Assembly (NCBI GenBank): GCA_036562755.1
Contig: DATCJN010000059.1
Coordinates: 1 to 30,116, forward strand
Length of the DNA: 30,116 nucleotides
From: DUVY01 sp036562755
Lineage (GTDB): Bacteria; Bacillota; Clostridia; Christensenellales; DUVY01
Direction: 5' to 3'
Below the pieces are notes generated by a model, which did not search any database, was not told the DNA's origin, and saw only the letters and a list, made by a program, of their open reading frames with translations. Position numbers and translations under genes: made by a program. Position 1 is the first letter of the stretch. Every line of letters starts with the position of its first letter. Positions 7,629-16,159 of the stretch are shown here, piece after piece.

Positions 7629-9287
7629 ATGAATAACTTTTTAGAAATACTGCACGCTTGCGTCCAGCTTCTTGCTGGCACGGGCGTTTTTTTATTTGGC
7701 ATGCACTCTATGTCCAAAGGCTTAGAAAAGTCCGCGGGCAGAAGTATCCGCAAAATGTTCAACAAGATAAGCAGTAATAAAGCGGTAGGAGTAGGCATAG
7801 GCGCGACGGCCACGGTTATTTTGCAAAGCTCTTCGGCGTTAAGCGTTATGGTAATAGGCTTTGTAAACGCGGGCTTAATGAACTTGTTTCAAGCAACCAC
7901 TATAATTATGGGCGCCAACATCGGCACTACCTTGACCGCATTTTTATATGCCTTAAAAGACTTCGACATAGCTATATATCTAATGCTGCTTGCCTTAGTA
8001 GGCGTGCTGATGATGATGCTAGACAAAAAAGGCAATTTAAGCAGAGTAGGCGAATGTTTGGCGGGCGTAGGTTTAATTTTTATAGGTCTTGAGTTTATGG
8101 GCGGATTTCAAGATTCACAGGTAGTTAAAGATTTAGTTGCTAAAATATTTTCTATTATAAGAAATCCGCTTTTATCAGTTTTGGTAGGTCTTGTATTTAC
8201 CGCAATTTTGCAAAGCAGCTCTTTGGTTACGGCTATCTCTATTGTGTTAGCTAACGCGGGCACGCTGCCGGTCGTATCGGCATTTTATATTGTGCTTGGA
8301 AGCAACATAGGAACTTGCTTTACCGCGGTAATAGCTTCTATAGGCACTTCCGCCAACGCAAAACGCGTAGCGTTTATCCATATGTTCTTTAACGTATTGG
8401 GTAATATTATCTTTTTGGCGTTTATGTTGCCGTTTGAGAAGTATTTTTCAAGATTCTTTGCTATCTTGGGCGGCAATAACTATGGTATGCAAATAGCTTT
8501 CTTCCATTTGATTTTTAATGTAGTTACGACGATTGTGTTATTGCCTTTTGTAAAACAAATGGTCTGGGTGGCCGAAAGGGCCGTTAGAGAAAAAAAGGCT
8601 GCTGTCGTCGTCGAAAAACTCAAATTTATGGACGAAAGAATACTCAATTCGCCCTCTTTGGCTATCGCGCAAATTTTAAAAGAAATTATGGCCATGGCCA
8701 GTTTGGCCGAAACCAATATGGATTTGGCTATGGGCGGGCTGATAAATAAGACGGACGAAGACTTTGGAACTATAGAAAAAAACGAAAGACAGCTTAACTT
8801 CCTCAACAAAGCTATTACCAACTATTTGGTTAAAATAAGCTCTTTAAACATTTCCCGCAGAGACGAAAAACTTATAGGAACGCTGTATCACGTAGTATCC
8901 GATATTGAAAGAATAGGCGACCATTCCGAAAACTTAATGGAAGCGGTCCAACTTTTACTCTCTAACGGCGGCGGATTGTCCGAAGAAGCCCAAAAAGAAT
9001 TAACGAATATGTATCAAAAGGTAAAATTACTATATAGAGACGCTTTGTATGTCTTTGACAAGCGCGACGTTAACATGATAAAAGAAGTAAACCGCCGCGA
9101 AGAAGAAATAGACAATATGAAAAGAGAATACACCAACAACCATATCAAGAGATTGCACAGCGGCATATGCACGGTAGAAAGCGGCGAAGTCTTTTACGAA
9201 GTAACCACCAACTTAGAAAGAATTGCCGACCATCTGACCAATATCGCGTATAGCGTAAGGGAACGAATCACGCATCAACCAGTATGA
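7629..9287 (+). CDS. Na/Pi cotransporter family protein with PhoU-like C-terminal domain
   Basis: 552 residues. The membrane half carries the duplicated NaPi-II signature: ILQSSSA (QSSS at 66-69) followed by GANIGTT, and ILQSSSL (QSSS at 195-198) followed by GSNIGTC. This inverted pair of QSSS repeats forms the Na/phosphate path in the family. From about residue 330 onward the protein is soluble and helical, with repeats of the type ERIGDHSENL and ERIADHLTNIAYSVRE, which are PhoU-domain metal-binding E/D motifs. Members import or export phosphate, and in Gram-positives some also handle other anions. A GGAG lies 12 nt before the ATG. It is a single-gene unit with its own promoter. Confidence 0.92.
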   Translation: MNNFLEILHACVQLLAGTGVFLFGMHSMSKGLEKSAGRSIRKMFNKISSNKAVGVGIGATATVILQSSSALSVMVIGFVNAGLMNLFQATTIIMGANIGTTLTAFLYALKDFDIAIYLMLLALVGVLMMMLDKKGNLSRVGECLAGVGLIFIGLEFMGGFQDSQVVKDLVAKIFSIIRNPLLSVLVGLVFTAILQSSSLVTAISIVLANAGTLPVVSAFYIVLGSNIGTCFTAVIASIGTSANAKRVAFIHMFFNVLGNIIFLAFMLPFEKYFSRFFAILGGNNYGMQIAFFHLIFNVVTTIVLLPFVKQMVWVAERAVREKKAAVVVEKLKFMDERILNSPSLAIAQILKEIMAMASLAETNMDLAMGGLINKTDEDFGTIEKNERQLNFLNKAITNYLVKISSLNISRRDEKLIGTLYHVVSDIERIGDHSENLMEAVQLLLSNGGGLSEEAQKELTNMYQKVKLLYRDALYVFDKRDVNMIKEVNRREEEIDNMKREYTNNHIKRLHSGICTVESGEVFYEVTTNLERIADHLTNIAYSVRERITHQPV

Positions 9288-9335
9288 TAATACATTATCA
9301 AAGTATTTGACAATATTTGTCAAAAAGGTTATATT
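9285..9335 (+). promoter_or_regulatory. pgk operon promoter overlapped by palindromes
   Basis: TTGACA (9307-9312), 17-nt spacer, TATATT (9330-9335). The -35 sits inside the perfect dyad TTTGACAATATTTGTCAAA (9306-9324: 8-bp arms, 3-nt centre). Just upstream is a second perfect dyad, TGATAATACATTATCA (9285-9300), starting at the previous gene's stop codon. The first dyad is placed as a repressor operator would be. It does not match the Rex, CcpA or CggR consensus closely, so the regulator is unassigned. Confidence 0.65.
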
Positions 9336-9378
9336 ATATTTGTTAAAAAGCAAAAAAATTTTTTATAGGAGTATAGAT

Positions 9379-10575
9379 ATGAACAAACTAACAGTCAAAG
9401 ACATTGATGTTACCAATAAGCGCGTGTTCGTTAGAGCGGATTTTAACGTTCCCCAAGACGAAAACGGCAATATTACCGACGAAAACAGAATTATAGGCGC
9501 ATTACCTACTATAAAATATCTTATTGAGCATAAGGCTAAAATCGTTTTAAGCTCCCATCTGGGCAGACCTAAGGGAGAAGGCTTTGAGGCAAAATATTCC
9601 CTAGCTCCCGTTGCAAAAAGACTTAACGAGCTTTTGGGCGGAGTAGTTACATTAGCTAAAGACGTTATCGGCGAAGACGCAAAAGCAAAAGCTGCCGCAT
9701 TAAAGCCCGGCGAAGTTTTGTTGCTCGAAAACGTAAGATTCCACAAAGAAGAAACCAAAAACGATCCCGAATTCGCTAAAAAGTTAGCAGAATACGGCGA
9801 AATATTTGTAAACGACGCGTTCGGAACGGCTCACAGAGCTCACGCTTCTACCGCCGGCGTATGCGACTATATCCCCGTAAGCGTAGCGGGCTTCTTAATC
9901 GCAAAAGAGCTAGAAATAATGGGCGGAGCTTTGGAAAATCCTAAGCGTCCTTTCGTAGCGATTTTGGGCGGCGCAAAAGTCAGCGACAAAATCGGCGTTA
10001 TCAACAACTTATTGGATAAAGTTGACAGCCTTCTAATCGGCGGCGCTATGGCTTACACCTTCGCGTTAGCAAGAGGCGGCAAGGTAGGCGATTCCAAAGT
10101 AGAGCTTGATAAAGTTGATTTGGCTAAAGAACTATTGCAAAAGGCTCAAGAAAAAGGCGTTCAAATGTTGCTGCCCGTGGACAACGTGGCTGCCGACGCC
10201 TTCAGTGCGGATGCCAATGCCCAAGTAGTAGACAGCCTCAACATTCCTGACGGCTGGCACGGCTTGGACATCGGACCTAAGACTTGCGAAAATTACGCTA
10301 AGGTTATAAAAGAAGCCAAGACTGTTATTTGGAACGGTCCTATGGGCGTGTTCGAGTTTGAAAAATTTGCAGTAGGCACCAAGGCTATAGCGCAAGCGCT
10401 TGCCGACAACCCCGAAGCAATAACCATCATCGGCGGCGGCGACAGCGCGGCGGCTATCGAGCAGTTAGGCTATGCTGATAAAGTAACACATATTTCCACA
10501 GGCGGCGGCGCTTCTTTGGAATTCTTAGAAGGATTAGAGCTTCCTGGAATTGCAAGATTAAACGATAAGAAGTAA
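9379..10575 (+). CDS. pgk: Phosphoglycerate kinase
   Basis: Glycolytic enzyme converting 1,3-bisphosphoglycerate plus ADP to 3-phosphoglycerate plus ATP. It is 398 residues, standard length. Visible landmarks: RADFNVPQ (19-26) substrate loop, SHLGRPKG, LLENVRFHKEE, GGAKVSDKIGV, the nucleotide-site WNGPMGVFEFEKFA, and GGGDSAAA near the C-terminus. ATG 9379 was chosen because TAGGAG (9367-9372) precedes it at good spacing. The frame stays open upstream to 9307, but that covers the promoter. It is first in pgk-tpiA-gpmI. A GC-rich hairpin without a T-run separates it from tpiA. Confidence 0.97.
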   Translation: MNKLTVKDIDVTNKRVFVRADFNVPQDENGNITDENRIIGALPTIKYLIEHKAKIVLSSHLGRPKGEGFEAKYSLAPVAKRLNELLGGVVTLAKDVIGEDAKAKAAALKPGEVLLLENVRFHKEETKNDPEFAKKLAEYGEIFVNDAFGTAHRAHASTAGVCDYIPVSVAGFLIAKELEIMGGALENPKRPFVAILGGAKVSDKIGVINNLLDKVDSLLIGGAMAYTFALARGGKVGDSKVELDKVDLAKELLQKAQEKGVQMLLPVDNVAADAFSADANAQVVDSLNIPDGWHGLDIGPKTCENYAKVIKEAKTVIWNGPMGVFEFEKFAVGTKAIAQALADNPEAITIIGGGDSAAAIEQLGYADKVTHISTGGGASLEFLEGLELPGIARLNDKK

Positions 10576-10585
10576 AATATATAAA

Positions 10586-10611
10586 GGGGCAAGGGATGAA
10601 AACCTTGCCCC
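10586..10611 (+). other. Intercistronic hairpin between pgk and tpiA
   Basis: Perfect 9-bp stem GGGGCAAGG / CCTTGCCCC (10586-10594 and 10603-10611) with an 8-nt loop. The following sequence is AATTAAAAG, so there is no U-tract. It lies 11 nt after the pgk stop and 25 nt before the tpiA start. A 3'-end protecting or processing element is more likely than a terminator. Confidence 0.7.
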
Positions 10612-10636
10612 AATTAAAAGTAAGAGGAATTTGGAT

Positions 10637-11404
10637 ATGAGAAGACCTATTATCGCTGGAAACTGGAAGATGAACAATACAATTGCGCAGACTAAAGAAT
10701 TATTGACGCAATTGATTCCCAAAGTTAAGGACGCTAAATGCGAAGTAGTTGTATGCGTTCCCTTTACCGATTTACATACAGCGGGCGAGATGATAAAAGG
10801 AACTAACATAGCGTTAGGCGCTCAAAATGTGCATTGGGCGGACCAAGGCGCGTTTACGGGAGAGATAAGCGCGCAGATGTTGTTAGAGCTGGGCGTCAAA
10901 TACGTAATCATTGGCCACAGCGAAAGACGCCAATACTTTGGCGAAACCGATCAAACTGTAAATAAAAGAGTAATCCAAGCTCTAAAGAACGGGCTTACCC
11001 CTATAATGTGTATCGGCGAAACCGAACAAGAAAGATTAAGCGGGCTGACCGACGAAGTCAACAAAAGACAATTGACTATCGGCTTGCAAGACATATCGCC
11101 CGAAGACGCCCAAAAAATAGTTATAGCTTACGAGCCTGTTTGGGCAATAGGAACGGGCAGGACAGCTACCGAGCAAGACGCCGACGAAACCATAGGCAAG
11201 ATCAGGGAAATGCTGAGCGTGATCTTTTCACATGACATCGCGCAAGCAATTAGAATACAATATGGTGGAAGCATGAATGCGAAAAATGCCGACGGGCTGA
11301 TGGCAATGCCCCAAATAGACGGAGGTCTGATAGGCGGCGCCAGCCTAAAAGCCGAAGATTTTAGCTTGATAGTCAAAGCAGCCGACGTTCAAAAAAAATT
11401 ATAA
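10637..11404 (+). CDS. tpiA: Triosephosphate isomerase
   Basis: Interconverts dihydroxyacetone phosphate and glyceraldehyde 3-phosphate. 255 residues, TIM barrel. Catalytic residues are all present: K11 in GNWKMN, H94 in IIGHSERR, E166 in AYEPVWAIGTG (loop 6), plus the phosphate-binding YGGS and GGLIGGASL at the C-terminus. ATG 10637 with AGAGGA about 8 nt upstream is preferred over an in-frame TTG two codons earlier. It lies between pgk and gpmI in one transcription unit. Confidence 0.97.
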   Translation: MRRPIIAGNWKMNNTIAQTKELLTQLIPKVKDAKCEVVVCVPFTDLHTAGEMIKGTNIALGAQNVHWADQGAFTGEISAQMLLELGVKYVIIGHSERRQYFGETDQTVNKRVIQALKNGLTPIMCIGETEQERLSGLTDEVNKRQLTIGLQDISPEDAQKIVIAYEPVWAIGTGRTATEQDADETIGKIREMLSVIFSHDIAQAIRIQYGGSMNAKNADGLMAMPQIDGGLIGGASLKAEDFSLIVKAADVQKKL

Positions 11405-11431
11405 TAGATTTACTATAAAGAAGGACTACAT

Positions 11432-12970
11432 ATGAAAAACAGATTCGTAGCTTTGATAATTATGGACGGATTGGGCGTAAGAGAGTCCAAAGAGTGCAAC
11501 GCTGTAGCAATCCAAGGCACGCCCAACCTTAAGCAATTAGAAAAAGAATATCCCTATACTTTGTTAGGCGCAAGCGGAATGGACGTAGGCTTGCCCGCGG
11601 GACAAATGGGCAACAGCGAAGTCGGACATTTAAACATAGGCGCGGGCAGGATTGTTTATCAGGATATAACCAAAATAGACAAGGCAATAATGGAAGGCGA
11701 TTTCTTTGAAAACCCCGCTCTAAAAGGAGCTATGGAAAACGCCAAAAGGAATAATTCAAAACTCCACCTTATAGGACTGCTGTCCGACGGCGGAGTTCAC
11801 AGCCACATAAACCATCTCTTTGCGCTATTGGATATGGCTAAGAAAAACGGCCTGGAAAAAGTATATGTCCACGCTTTGATGGACGGCCGAGACGTTTCGC
11901 CCACCAGCGGCGTGCATTTTGTGGCCCAAACTCAAGAAAAGCTAAAAGAGCTAGGTATTGGCAAAGTCGCAAGCGTTTGCGGCAGATATTATTTTATGGA
12001 TAGAGACAACCGCTGGGAAAGAGTGGAAAAGGGCTTTAACAGCATTACAGCGGGCAAGTATAAAAAAGTTCAAGACGCAGTAAAAGCCATAGAAGAGTCA
12101 TATGAGGCCGGCGTAACTGACGAATTCATTGAGCCCTTTGTCGTAGTAGATGAAAAGGGTTATTACGACGGGCAGGTTGACGCGGGCGACAGCGTAATAT
12201 ACTTTAACTTTAGAGCGGACAGAGCCAGAGAAGGCACTAGAGCGTTTATCTACGAGGACTTTGACAAGTTCCAAAGAGAAAAAGGCTATCAGCCCGTATA
12301 TTTCGTGCAGATGACCGAATACGACGCTACGTTTACGGGCTTACATACCGCTTACGCTCCCAAGGAGCTAAAGAATACGCTGGGCGAATATTTGGCTGAT
12401 TTGGGATACACTCAATTAAGAATCGCCGAAACAGAAAAATACGCGCATGTAACGTTCTTCTTTAACGGCGGCGTAGAAGAGCCCAACAAAAACGAACGCA
12501 GAATTTTGATAAATTCGCCCAAGGTAGCTACATACGACCTAAAGCCCGAAATGTCGGCTTACGAGGTTTTGGATACCGCAATACAGCAAATTCAATCCAA
12601 AGAAATAGACGTTATGATTTTGAACTTCGCTAACTGCGACATGGTGGGACACTCGGGCAATCTGGATGCGACCATAAAAGCGGTAGCCGCTGTGGACGAC
12701 TGCGTAGGCAAGCTTATAAAAGTCATTAGGGATTTAGGCGGCGCGGCTATAATAACCGCAGACCACGGCAACGCCGAGCAGCTCTGTTACGACGACGGAT
12801 CTCCTTGCACGGCGCACACTACCAATCCCGTGCCTTGCATCTTGGTTGACGACACCCGCAAAGGCGTCAAACTAAGAGAAGGCGGCAAATTGTGCGATTT
12901 GGCGCCTACATTATTGAAGATTTTGGGCGAACCTATCCCTCAAGAAATGGAAGGCGAACCGTTATTTTAA
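11432..12970 (+). CDS. gpmI: 2,3-bisphosphoglycerate-independent phosphoglycerate mutase
   Basis: Mn-dependent enzyme converting 3-phosphoglycerate to 2-phosphoglycerate, 512 residues, normal length for iPGAM. The alkaline-phosphatase-like metal site is visible: IIMDGLG (D12), the phospho-serine S62 in QMGNSEVGHLNIGAGR, and late FANCDMVGHSG and TADHGNAEQ blocks. The phosphotransferase insert includes SDGGVHSH and DGRDVSPTSG. It is preceded by AGAAGGA and lies 27 bp after tpiA. No terminator is seen after it, but a new promoter starts secG. gapA and eno are not adjacent in this window. Confidence 0.96.
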   Translation: MKNRFVALIIMDGLGVRESKECNAVAIQGTPNLKQLEKEYPYTLLGASGMDVGLPAGQMGNSEVGHLNIGAGRIVYQDITKIDKAIMEGDFFENPALKGAMENAKRNNSKLHLIGLLSDGGVHSHINHLFALLDMAKKNGLEKVYVHALMDGRDVSPTSGVHFVAQTQEKLKELGIGKVASVCGRYYFMDRDNRWERVEKGFNSITAGKYKKVQDAVKAIEESYEAGVTDEFIEPFVVVDEKGYYDGQVDAGDSVIYFNFRADRAREGTRAFIYEDFDKFQREKGYQPVYFVQMTEYDATFTGLHTAYAPKELKNTLGEYLADLGYTQLRIAETEKYAHVTFFFNGGVEEPNKNERRILINSPKVATYDLKPEMSAYEVLDTAIQQIQSKEIDVMILNFANCDMVGHSGNLDATIKAVAAVDDCVGKLIKVIRDLGGAAIITADHGNAEQLCYDDGSPCTAHTTNPVPCILVDDTRKGVKLREGGKLCDLAPTLLKILGEPIPQEMEGEPLF

Positions 12971-12980
12971 TTAAAAGCGC

Positions 12981-13009
12981 TTGTTTTATTAAATAGATTA
13001 TGTTATAAT
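12981..13009 (+). promoter_or_regulatory. secG promoter
   Basis: TTGTTT (12981-12986), 17-nt spacer, TATAAT (13004-13009), placed 36 nt before the secG start. Confidence 0.75.
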
Positions 13010-13045
13010 CATAAAGCTAAATTTTTCTAACGGAGGAAGATAGTC

Positions 13046-13342
13046 TTGACGCTGTTTTTACAAACCGTTCCTGAATGGGTGTCAGTTAGTTTCCCTTATA
13101 TAAGAATGGCGCTTATGATAATTGAAGTGCTATTGTCTATATTCTTGATTATCGTTGTTTTATTCCAAAATAGCGACGCCGAAGGTTTAGGAGCTATTTC
13201 GGGCGGTCAGGACACCTTCTTCGGAAAGAACAAAGGCAACACATTAGAAGGCCGTATGAAAAGATTGACGGTATGGACGGCCGCTTTCTTGGTTATCAAC
13301 GCGGCGTTGTTCTTTATAACTTTAGCGATTTACGCTGGTTAA
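13046..13342 (+). CDS. secG: Preprotein translocase subunit SecG
   Basis: Small membrane subunit of the SecYEG channel, 98 residues with two hydrophobic helices (about 20-42 and 73-95). The linker QNSDAEGLGAISGGQDTFFG then KNKGNTLEGRMKRLT is the SecG signature. The start is TTG with a near-perfect GGAGGA 9 nt upstream. The first in-frame ATG lies inside the first helix, so the TTG is favoured. It is followed by a terminator, so rnr and smpB may depend partly on read-through or on their own promoter. Confidence 0.95.
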   Translation: MTLFLQTVPEWVSVSFPYIRMALMIIEVLLSIFLIIVVLFQNSDAEGLGAISGGQDTFFGKNKGNTLEGRMKRLTVWTAAFLVINAALFFITLAIYAG

Positions 13343-13364
13343 TAAAAAACTTATGATAAATACT

Positions 13365-13396
13365 TAGGGCGGCTTTCTAAGCTGCCCTATTTTTTT
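13365..13396 (+). terminator. Rho-independent terminator after secG
   Basis: 11-bp stem TAGGGCGGCTT / AAGCTGCCCTA (13365-13375 and 13379-13389) with one G-T pair and a TCT loop, then seven Ts. Confidence 0.93.
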
Positions 13397-13412
13397 AGAT
13401 AAATAATACGCA

Positions 13413-13440
13413 TAATATATAGGAAATAATATATAGGAAA
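13413..13440 (+). repeat. Perfect 14-bp tandem duplication upstream of rnr
   Basis: TAATATATAGGAAA occurs twice head-to-tail (13413-13426 and 13427-13440) in the gap between the secG terminator and rnr. Each copy contains a -10-like TATATA and an AGGAAA motif. Confidence 0.9.
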
Positions 13441-13467
13441 AGCATTTTTAAAAAATTGAGGAAAAAT

Positions 13468-15591
13468 ATGCCCAACTTTAAGGAAAGAATTTACGAAATA
13501 ATAACAAACGAACAGCTATCGGGCTTGACTAAAGAAGCTTTGTTAAAAAGGCTAGGCGCAAAAAGCGCGTTTGAAAATAAGCAAATCGGTCAAGCATTGA
13601 ATGAATTAGCCAAAGAGGGAAAATTGGTCGTCCAAGAAAACAAAAAGACGGTCAAATACTTCTTGCCGCACAGAATTAACGCCTATAAGGGCAAAATACA
13701 AGGCAACGCGCGCGGCTTTGGATTCTTTATCAGTCCCGAGCTGGGCGAGGACGTGTTTATCCCGCCCCGCGCTATGAACAACGCCGTTCACGGCGACACC
13801 GTTATGGTTAAGGTCAACAAGCACAAAACCCAAGGCCAGTCCTTAGAAGGCGAGGTTTTGAGCATTTTAGAGCGCGGCGCAAAAACTGTGGTAGGGCAAT
13901 TATCTGTTAGACAAAACCAGACTTTCGGTTTTGTTACTCCCGATGACAATAATTTTAATTATGATATTTTTATACCCGCCGACAGCTTCAACGGCGCTAA
14001 AAACGGCCAAAAAGTAGTGGCGGAAATCACGGCGTATCCTGACGAAAAGTCCAAAAGCCCGCAGGGCAGAATTATAGAAATTTTGGGCGACGTCAGTCAA
14101 AAAGGAGTGGATATTTTGTCCATTATCCGCTCGTATAACCTCTACGAAGAATTTGACCAAAAAGTTTTGGAAAACGCTCGAAAGGTAGCCGTCCCCATTT
14201 CCCAAAATGATTTAAAGGGCAGACAGGATTATAGGGACTGGAAGATAATCACCATAGACGGCGACGACGCCAAAGACTTAGACGACGCGGTAAGTCTATA
14301 TAAGGACGAAAAAGGGCATTATTATCTGGGCGTGCACATTGCCGATGTATCCCATTATGTCAAGCCCAATTCTCCCCTGGACAAAGAAGCCTTAAAGCGC
14401 GGCACCAGCGTTTATTTTGCCGACAGAGTGCTGCCCATGCTTCCCAAAGAGCTTAGCAACGGCATTTGTTCTTTGAACGAACTTGAAGATAGATTGACCC
14501 TATCAGTTTTAATAGAGTTCGATACCGAAGGAGAAGTAGTAGGCTCGGAAATCTACGAGAGCGTAATCAACAGCAAGGCCCGAATGACTTACGACAAGGT
14601 CAACAGGCTTTTAGCGGGCGATCGCAACCTGGAACAAAAATACCTGGACTTTTTGCCCATGCTCAAAGAGATGGAAGAGCTGATGTATCTTCTCAACGCT
14701 AAACGCCGCGAGCGCGGCTCAATAGACTTTGAGATACCCGAGAGCAAGATTATATTGGACAAAAACGGCAAGGTCATAGACGTTATGCCTTATCCTCGCG
14801 GAGTTAGCAACAGGATTATAGAAGAGTTTATGATAGCCGCAAACGAAGCGGTGGCGGAAACATTCTTCCACGCCGATATACCTTTTGTATATAGAATTCA
14901 CGAAAACCCGAGCGAAGAAAAAACTGCCGCTATGATATCCTTTGTGGAAAGCGCGGGGCTAAAAGTCAAAATGAACAAAAATAACGCAATTTTCCCTAAG
15001 ACAGTCCAACAAATTTTGGAGCAGGCCGAAGGCAAGCCGATATATAATATTATCAATAAAGTAGTCTTAAGGTGCATGCAAAAGGCGAGATATTACGAAG
15101 AAAACCTTGGACATTTTGGTCTTGCAAGCAAATTTTATTGCCATTTTACCTCGCCCATTCGCCGCTATCCCGACCTTGCTATTCACAGGATAATTAAGGA
15201 CTTTTTACACAACGGCTTGCAAAATATGAAAAAATATGAGAAATTTGTTGTAGAGGCAAGCGCGATTTCAAGCGACCGCGAGCGCATCGCCGAAAACGCC
15301 GAAAGAGATGTCGATGATTTGCTAAAGACTCAATTTATGAGCGAAAAAATAGGCGAAAAATATGAAGGAATTATAAGCGGCGTTACCGAGTTTGGAGTGT
15401 TTGTGGAACTGCCCAATACTTGCGAAGGGTTAGTCAAGATAGATAATTTGCCTAAGGATTATTACCACTTTGACGAAGCCAATTACGCCTTGGTAGGCAA
15501 GCGAATGGTCTATCGACTTGGCGACAAGATGGAAGTAATTGTCGCGGGCGCGGACTTGGAGAATAGAAGAGTAGAATTTTTGCCTGCATAA
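13468..15591 (+). CDS. rnr: Ribonuclease R
   Basis: 3'-5' exoribonuclease of the RNase II/R family, 707 residues. Order of domains: N-terminal winged-helix region (1-65), two cold-shock OB domains (about 75-205), the RNB catalytic domain (about 250-580) with the metal-binding acid cluster DGDDAKDLDDA (264-274), GVHIADVSHYV, the SIDFEIPE region and FTSPIRRYPDLAIHR, and a C-terminal S1 domain (about 625-705, YEGIISGVTEFGVFVELP). ATG 13468 with GAGGA just upstream is preferred to an in-frame TTG at 13456 that lies at the Shine-Dalgarno. RNase R acts with SmpB/tmRNA in trans-translation, fitting the neighbour. Confidence 0.96.
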   Translation: MPNFKERIYEIITNEQLSGLTKEALLKRLGAKSAFENKQIGQALNELAKEGKLVVQENKKTVKYFLPHRINAYKGKIQGNARGFGFFISPELGEDVFIPPRAMNNAVHGDTVMVKVNKHKTQGQSLEGEVLSILERGAKTVVGQLSVRQNQTFGFVTPDDNNFNYDIFIPADSFNGAKNGQKVVAEITAYPDEKSKSPQGRIIEILGDVSQKGVDILSIIRSYNLYEEFDQKVLENARKVAVPISQNDLKGRQDYRDWKIITIDGDDAKDLDDAVSLYKDEKGHYYLGVHIADVSHYVKPNSPLDKEALKRGTSVYFADRVLPMLPKELSNGICSLNELEDRLTLSVLIEFDTEGEVVGSEIYESVINSKARMTYDKVNRLLAGDRNLEQKYLDFLPMLKEMEELMYLLNAKRRERGSIDFEIPESKIILDKNGKVIDVMPYPRGVSNRIIEEFMIAANEAVAETFFHADIPFVYRIHENPSEEKTAAMISFVESAGLKVKMNKNNAIFPKTVQQILEQAEGKPIYNIINKVVLRCMQKARYYEENLGHFGLASKFYCHFTSPIRRYPDLAIHRIIKDFLHNGLQNMKKYEKFVVEASAISSDRERIAENAERDVDDLLKTQFMSEKIGEKYEGIISGVTEFGVFVELPNTCEGLVKIDNLPKDYYHFDEANYALVGKRMVYRLGDKMEVIVAGADLENRRVEFLPA

Positions 15592-15619
15592 AAAAATAGA
15601 TGAATAAGGGTTAGGGGAT

Positions 15620-16075
15620 ATGGAAGGTATTAAGATAGTCGCCGAAAACAGACAGGCTAGACACGAGTATTTCGTCCTGGACACTTACGAGGCGGGCGTC
15701 GTTCTAAAGGGCGACGAGGTCAAATCCATAAGGCAGGGCGCTATTAACCTAAAAGACAGTTTCGCGGTGATCACAAAAGGCGAGGTGTTTTTGCGCAACT
15801 GCCACATAACGCCTTACGAAAAGGGCAGTTATTTTAACAGCGAGGCTAGGCGCGACCGCAAGCTTTTGCTAAACCGCTCCGAAATATCCAAGCTTACGGG
15901 CAAGGTCAGCGAAAAGGGACTGACTCTTATACCTTTGAAAGTGTATTTCAAAGGCAGTTTAGTCAAGGTTGAGTTGGGGCTTTGCCAGGGCAAGAAATTA
16001 TACGACAAGCGCGAAACCTTAAAGCGCAAAACTCAAGAAAGAGAAGCCCAAAGAGCCATTAAAGAGTATTATTAA
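15620..16075 (+). CDS. smpB: SsrA-binding protein SmpB
   Basis: Partner of tmRNA in ribosome rescue, 151 residues, normal length. It shows the OB-fold start IVAENRQARHEYF, the core EAGVVLKGDEVKSIRQG, the NCHITPYEKGSYFN segment, RDRKLLLNRSEI, and the lysine/arginine-rich C-terminal tail (GKKLYDKRETLKRKTQERE) that enters the decoding centre. It lies 28 bp after rnr on the same strand. The ssrA (tmRNA) gene itself is not found in this window. Confidence 0.97.
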   Translation: MEGIKIVAENRQARHEYFVLDTYEAGVVLKGDEVKSIRQGAINLKDSFAVITKGEVFLRNCHITPYEKGSYFNSEARRDRKLLLNRSEISKLTGKVSEKGLTLIPLKVYFKGSLVKVELGLCQGKKLYDKRETLKRKTQEREAQRAIKEYY

Positions 16076-16113
16076 AAAAATAACGCGTCCAGAATCGGAC
16101 GCGTTTTCTTTTG
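16074..16113. terminator. Bidirectional terminator between convergent smpB and degV
   Basis: Perfect 9-bp stem AACGCGTCC / GGACGCGTT (16082-16090 and 16097-16105) with a 6-nt loop. T-rich sequence follows on the plus strand, and seven consecutive Ts follow on the minus strand (A-run 16074-16080). It can serve both genes that converge here. Confidence 0.9.
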
Positions 16114-16159
16114 TTTGAATAAAGTTGCAAAGAACATAGCCGCTAGTGTTTGCTTAATT

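Noticed and set aside
9363..9758. 131-codon open frame on the minus strand inside pgk
   Set aside because: It is the antisense shadow of a highly conserved gene, lacks a ribosome site and has no recognisable protein features.
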